Source: Priapulus caudatus
Taxonomy: Eukaryota > Priapulida > Priapulimorpha > Priapulimorphida > Priapulidae
Assembly (NCBI RefSeq): GCF_000485595.1
Contig: NW_014577077.1
Location: forward strand, 9,574 to 31,857
DNA: 22,284 nt
Reading direction: 5' to 3'
Shown: piece after piece, positions 10,601 through 16,600 of the stretch
Layout of the letters: each line of letters begins with the position of its first letter
How positions within the stretch are numbered: position 1 is the stretch's first letter
Translations under genes and position numbers: made by a program
The notes under the pieces: model-generated
Databases searched by the model: none
The model's input: the letters and a program-made list of their open reading frames with translations, nothing else
Told to the model about the DNA's origin: nothing

Positions 10601-13600
10601 GAAGTGGCCATGTTATTTAAGGTTTCTACATGTTACTTTAAATAACCTCGGGTTGTAAGGCTTGCATCTGTATGAAAAAGTTATTCAGCAAAAGCTTTAG
10701 CCACAATAATGCATTATTTGGTTTGCTTACACTAGTTCAATGTAAGGCTATTAAAGAGTACCATTATGTTCCAATTAACATCCATTTTTACAGGTGCAAA
10801 AGCAGTAGAACCCAGGAGATCTGTGAAAGGTAGAAAACAATTGATTGCTAAATTTACTTTCCAACTAACATTTAAGTGAGCAATTCCAATAATTAATAAC
10901 ATGCAGAAACTATGATTACTAACCATTTTTGTAAAATTGAACATTGTGAAATATTACGTAAACCTATAAATATATATGAACACTATAAATAAACAATATT
11001 TATATTTATTTGCTTTATATGTTTAATAAATGTCATAATTGTAAATACTGTAATAATTAGATAAATGATAAATGACAATTACTAATATAGCATACCAAGA
11101 ATAGCTATGATAGATTGGCAGGCATCCAAAAATTTCTGAGTTGGTATTCCTCCTGCTTCAAGTTCAATATGAACAAAACTACAAAACGCAACATTAAAAA
11201 TTCTATGACATTGCCATGATACGTACATTCATAATATTACTACTAGACTTTTCCAAATTGTAAATAGTTCTACTGATATTAACTGCATCAGTCTGTATGA
11301 ATGCAATTTAATTTTCTGTTGCCTCCAGGCAATTTATAGAATTATCACACGCACCCAGTATAATCCCATGTCCACATATAAACTAGAAAGGGCAGTTGTC
11401 GCCAACTACATGTATCCCCCGTGATCTAGTATGAATGAAATATCTCTGTAAGGATGTAGAATGTAGGTAAAGTTAAAGAAGTCCAGGGGCAGATCCAGAG
11501 GGTTTGAGTGACCAGTTTCCATGTTCTTCTGCAGCTAGGGGGTCCGGATAAATTTTGTAAAGATTAGGCTATATTTGGTGCATTATGGTGAATTTTGAGG
11601 CCTGTGACCGTTTTCTGGAAACCGGTGCAAACCGGCCTAAATCCGCGTCTGAAGTCACAAAGACAAAGGTTTGTTACACAACTTATCTGCCCGAGATGTG
11701 CAAGTATGTTAAAATTGGTTGCCTTAAGGGTTTTGGCACGCGACACACATTCTCCCCAAGATGTGTAAGTATACGAAGTTTGCTCGCACTAGGTCAATTA
11801 GGGGCCGAGTTATAGAGCGGAAGAGAAATATGATGAAGGTCAAGGTCAATGTTAAATAAAGGTTCCAGTGACCTAGTTTCGGTACGCGACACACCTTCTC
11901 CCAAGATGTGTAAGTATACCAAGTTTGGTCGCGCTAGGTCAATTAGGGGCCGAGTTATAGAGCGGGAAAAAAACATGATCAAGGTCAAGGTCAAATAAAG
12001 GTTGCAGTGACCTGGTTTTGGTACGCTGCGTACCTTCTCCCCAAGATGTGTAAGTATACCAAGTTTGGTAGCGCTAAGTCAATTAGGGGCCGAGTTATAG
12101 AGCGGAAAGGAAATATGATAAAGGTCAAGGTAAAGGTCAAATAAAGCTCGCAATGACCTGGTTTTGGTACGCTGCGCACCTTCTTCCCAAGATGTGTAAG
12201 TAGACCATGTTTGGTCACGCTAGGTCAATTAGGGGTCGAGTTATAATGCGGAAAGGAGTGTCTGCGGCGGCGGCTGGACAGACATGAAACCATAGTATCG
12301 CCGCCGACTTCGTCGCGGGGGATACAATTAATCCCTGTAAGAATTCTCTCAAATATATTTATATTGCAGTTGGTATAGAATTGAATAAAAACTTGTTTTA
12401 CAGAAATTTACCTAACAGGTTGGGTGCTGAAGAAGTTGAGAATTTTTTCTTGTGACTCTGTGCTTTCTTTCTGTGGATTATATTCTTGCAAGCCAGAAGA
12501 CTTTTCATCTTTATTTTGCCGTGTGACTTCTGTGAATGAAGAACATGGCATTTATGTATTCACATATACCGACCGGTACCATGCTATGTCTGTGGAAATA
12601 TACGACGTACTATTTTACAGTATCTCATTGACTGCACAGCACACATCAAGTACGATCATTAAGGCATGAATACCATATATCATATAACTCAAAAGCACAA
12701 ACCTTAATCTAATATATGGTAGTTATCTGTTAAGTAACATTTACTAATTGTGCAAAACAATCATTTATAAGTAAAACAGCAATCATGGGAATAAGTGTAA
12801 ATTTTCTCTTTACATAGCCATTGCCCATTTTTATTTGGCAGACACCATGCATACGGCAAATTTTAGATATTTTATACTTCTATGCAGGTGTAACATATAT
12901 CACTTTATAATTTTTGGTAGGGAAATCACTGACATAGCTATGGGAAATAAAATGCATGCATAGAAGAAGGCAAAGTGTTATAATGTGCATAGGCAAAGAA
13001 TGCAGTAGAACTTAATTGATATGCTGGCAATGGATTAGTTTTTGGTCAATCTTGGTTAAATATTATTTTGGTTTTCCTACTTGACACGGATTATTCAATT
13101 ATACATAAACACATTGTATAATTCTAGAATTTTTATCACAATCCAGTTCAGGATGCAAAAACACTTGAATACCACTTGATGCCACAGTGACTATATGGTC
13201 AAGGCTTCCTGACTGGCTTCTTCCCCTGCAACGTGGTACCATCTCACTAATGAAAACATTATAAGACGACTCAGAACCGGACGGTGTCCCTGCACTTGGG
13301 GAATGCCTACAAACAACAAACAAAATGTACACATACGTAATATCAAGTATAACATATGATGTCATCAGCTACACAAGCATTAGGTCAAACCAGATGATAG
13401 AACAGGAAAGCAGTACAGAATGATAGAACAGAACAGATGGATTTGTCATGTATGTGATACAGACCAATCAGGAGAATGTTGTTTACACAATTGGCCTTAC
13501 ACAAAAACTTGTGTCATTACTTCAAAGGGTATCAACAAGCAGTGGCACCAACACGAAACACATTGATAAGCAAATTTTAACAAATTTGTAAATATTTATC

Positions 13601-16600
13601 ATTTATAATGAGGGATGAAGAGGATACCACACCGGGTGACTATAAAATTGCAGATCAAAACAATAAAGGTATCACACATAAATACAGAAGAGAGACAAAG
13701 TTATTACTTCACAAACCATGGGTACTATTTAACTACTAACCTGGATTTATCAAGTGAATTTTTTCTTGTGTATGGTAACATATTATTCTGAAAAAACATG
13801 AAAGTACATATTAATGTTATCAGCACATATTTATTACCATCATTTTCTGTGCGGATTGTTCCACCTTTAGATCAGATGAAAATAAAGCACCAAACATGAC
13901 ATGTAAAATAAAATGATCATAATATATTTGTAATAAAATCGATATATCGGGAAGGAATTACAAGCCCATCCATGGCCCTCTTCCATCCATCAATAAACAA
14001 CATGCCTTTTGAAATTCCTGGGCAACCATATATATATATATATATAATATATATATATTATATCTAATACATATTTGTGAATGTATATGTCTGTTTGTTT
14101 GTCTATTCTTAATGCAAATCAATATGGAGCACTCTAGAAATGTCCAAGGACGTTCAGTAGGGGTAACTTTTGATGCTGAATGTCATGGACACATTGGATT
14201 TGACCTCCGAGGTCATCTGAGGTCGCAGGAAAAAAAACGAAAAAAACGTTAAATGAACGGGCCCCTGCAGCAGCATTAAATAAACGCGCCCCTGCAGCAG
14301 CATTAAACAATACTGACGTTTTTGTACAGATGGATGTGTGACGATTTAACTGGTGACTCAGCCCTTGCAACATCTGTGATGTGCGTGTGCGGCGTTTCAT
14401 ACGAGTAGGAGGCATTCGCAATTTTCATGCACTCTTCGAGCGTCCGAATAAATGTATCACAAGTGGCTTTCAGCAGCGAAGAGGCATCATCCAGTTTCTA
14501 AACCTCGCCGAAAACATACAAAAAAAAGAGGAAATTTTATGCCAATTCCCTCCAGGAAAAAATCATGCTGTCACTCACATTGGTGACCAACATTAATGGG
14601 CCTGGCCTATAGTTACACATATAAAAGCCAAGCCTATCAACCAACCTATATTATAACAATACCTGGTGCAATATCGATACAGAAGTGTACCAAAGAAACC
14701 ATCTTTCCAAACATATTGATCTAAAGCACTGTAAAGTAATTCTATGACCTGATTATCACAGAATAATAAATTGCCTAACATTATACAACATGGTACAATT
14801 TACACAGCCACTGGCTGCGTGCCACCGCTGGCCAAAGGCAAGCCATTGAATGTCTAAATATCTAATATCTTCATGATACAATTCACAACAAGAAATGTGA
14901 AAATAAATCTCAAAAGATATTTGTGGCAATTAATAACAGCGTTATTAGACAAACATGTTAAATATGTAATTACTATTCTATAACAGCAGAAAGCTAAATT
15001 TATTAATTACTCTATGCAAGTCACTGTGACACTAGTCTCACATACACTGCGTGAGAAGCCCCTTTCTTTACGAAATGACAGTGGTGACAATTTGCAATGA
15101 CAGCAGGTGCACCAAAGTCAACCTACCTCTATGTCTGGTGGATTGCATTCCGTGCATGCAACCTTTATGGAATGTACTTGCTGGGAAAGGAGATCACAGT
15201 ATAGACGAAGTTCAGATTTCTTAGACTTTACAGTGTCCGACTGGCCCTCACCTACTGACAGAAGAAAATAGTAAATACATGATAGAAAGAAACCCACATC
15301 GTTGCATCAAGATAGTCAATTTAGCCATCAGTTTGTATTATTTTAAGGTACTTTACAACCAACCTTCATGCAGTATAATCAGGAGTCTATCAATATTGAT
15401 AGACTCCTGGTATAATCACATAAATATGCATATACCTAGTTCTGGCTTCTGCACTGTTGCGGTCAGACAGGCCTTAGCACTGCCAAGCCCAATTAACCAT
15501 TGCTGCCTCTCTTGTGCTGTTGCTGCTCTCAGATAGAAATGTTGTTCATGTGGAACATGAAGATCGAGTCGTTTTCTATCGGTAGGATGCACTTGTAGTG
15601 CCAAACAAAATGAACAAGTATTACACACAGTACTAATTTTTAGCTCATCTGACGTAGTCAGGTGCAGCTTGTAGAATCGCATAATTGTCCGTCCGTCAAC
15701 AGTTGGGCACAAATGTTAACCGCTCGACGTACGGTCACGATATTCGGGACGTGGGGGGGTAATCCGAAAACGAGTTGGGATGTCGAAGCTGGGAGTCAAA
15801 GGTCAAAGGTCAAAAGGTGTAAAAGAAGGGGGAACATTCCCTCCTTAACTTAAGGTATAAGGAGGAAATGCAGAATTGCGGCACAAATCTAAACGGCTCG
15901 ACCTAGGCTCGTGATAGTCGGTGTATAGCATCATGGTAAGAAAAACCATCACTGTGCCGAAATTGGAGGTCACAGGTCAAAGGTCATTGGGGCAGAGGGC
16001 AGATTTTAGACATTTTCTGAGGACATGGTCTGACGGAGTGATTGAAAAACTTTTTGACCATAATCTGGTGTTGTCGCCACTTTTACGATACTTACCGTTA
16101 CTGCTTGAGTAACAGCAATTGTCTAAAGTAATGATAAAATGTCTTAGAACCTTCTTATTCACCAAAACATGCACTTTTCGAACTAGTTTGACAAACTTGA
16201 TCGTTTGCTGAAACCTTAGAACTAGAGCCGGTACTGTCTTAGACCAACTCATAGTGCCACCTATCTGCCATAGACATATACGTCTCTCTCACATGCAATT
16301 GTTTTCAATTTTGTCACCGACAATTTACAAGCGTATGCATTTTGACAGTGTCCCTACACGATAAAACTTCAGTGCGCTACGATGTGTTCATATCCAATTT
16401 TCTATGCTATAACTGCATAAAACCTTAGTGTTTTACAAGTTGGTGTAATCAGCAGATATATCGCCGTGGGGTGAGACTATATTTCGCTATATTTTTTCGA
16501 ATGGAGTGTTTCTGAGCAAGAATCTCGTAATAAATCCTTTAATATGCAGGTAAACCAAAAGGTTTCACCAAAATGATTTACTCATGCAGAACCCCTATAT

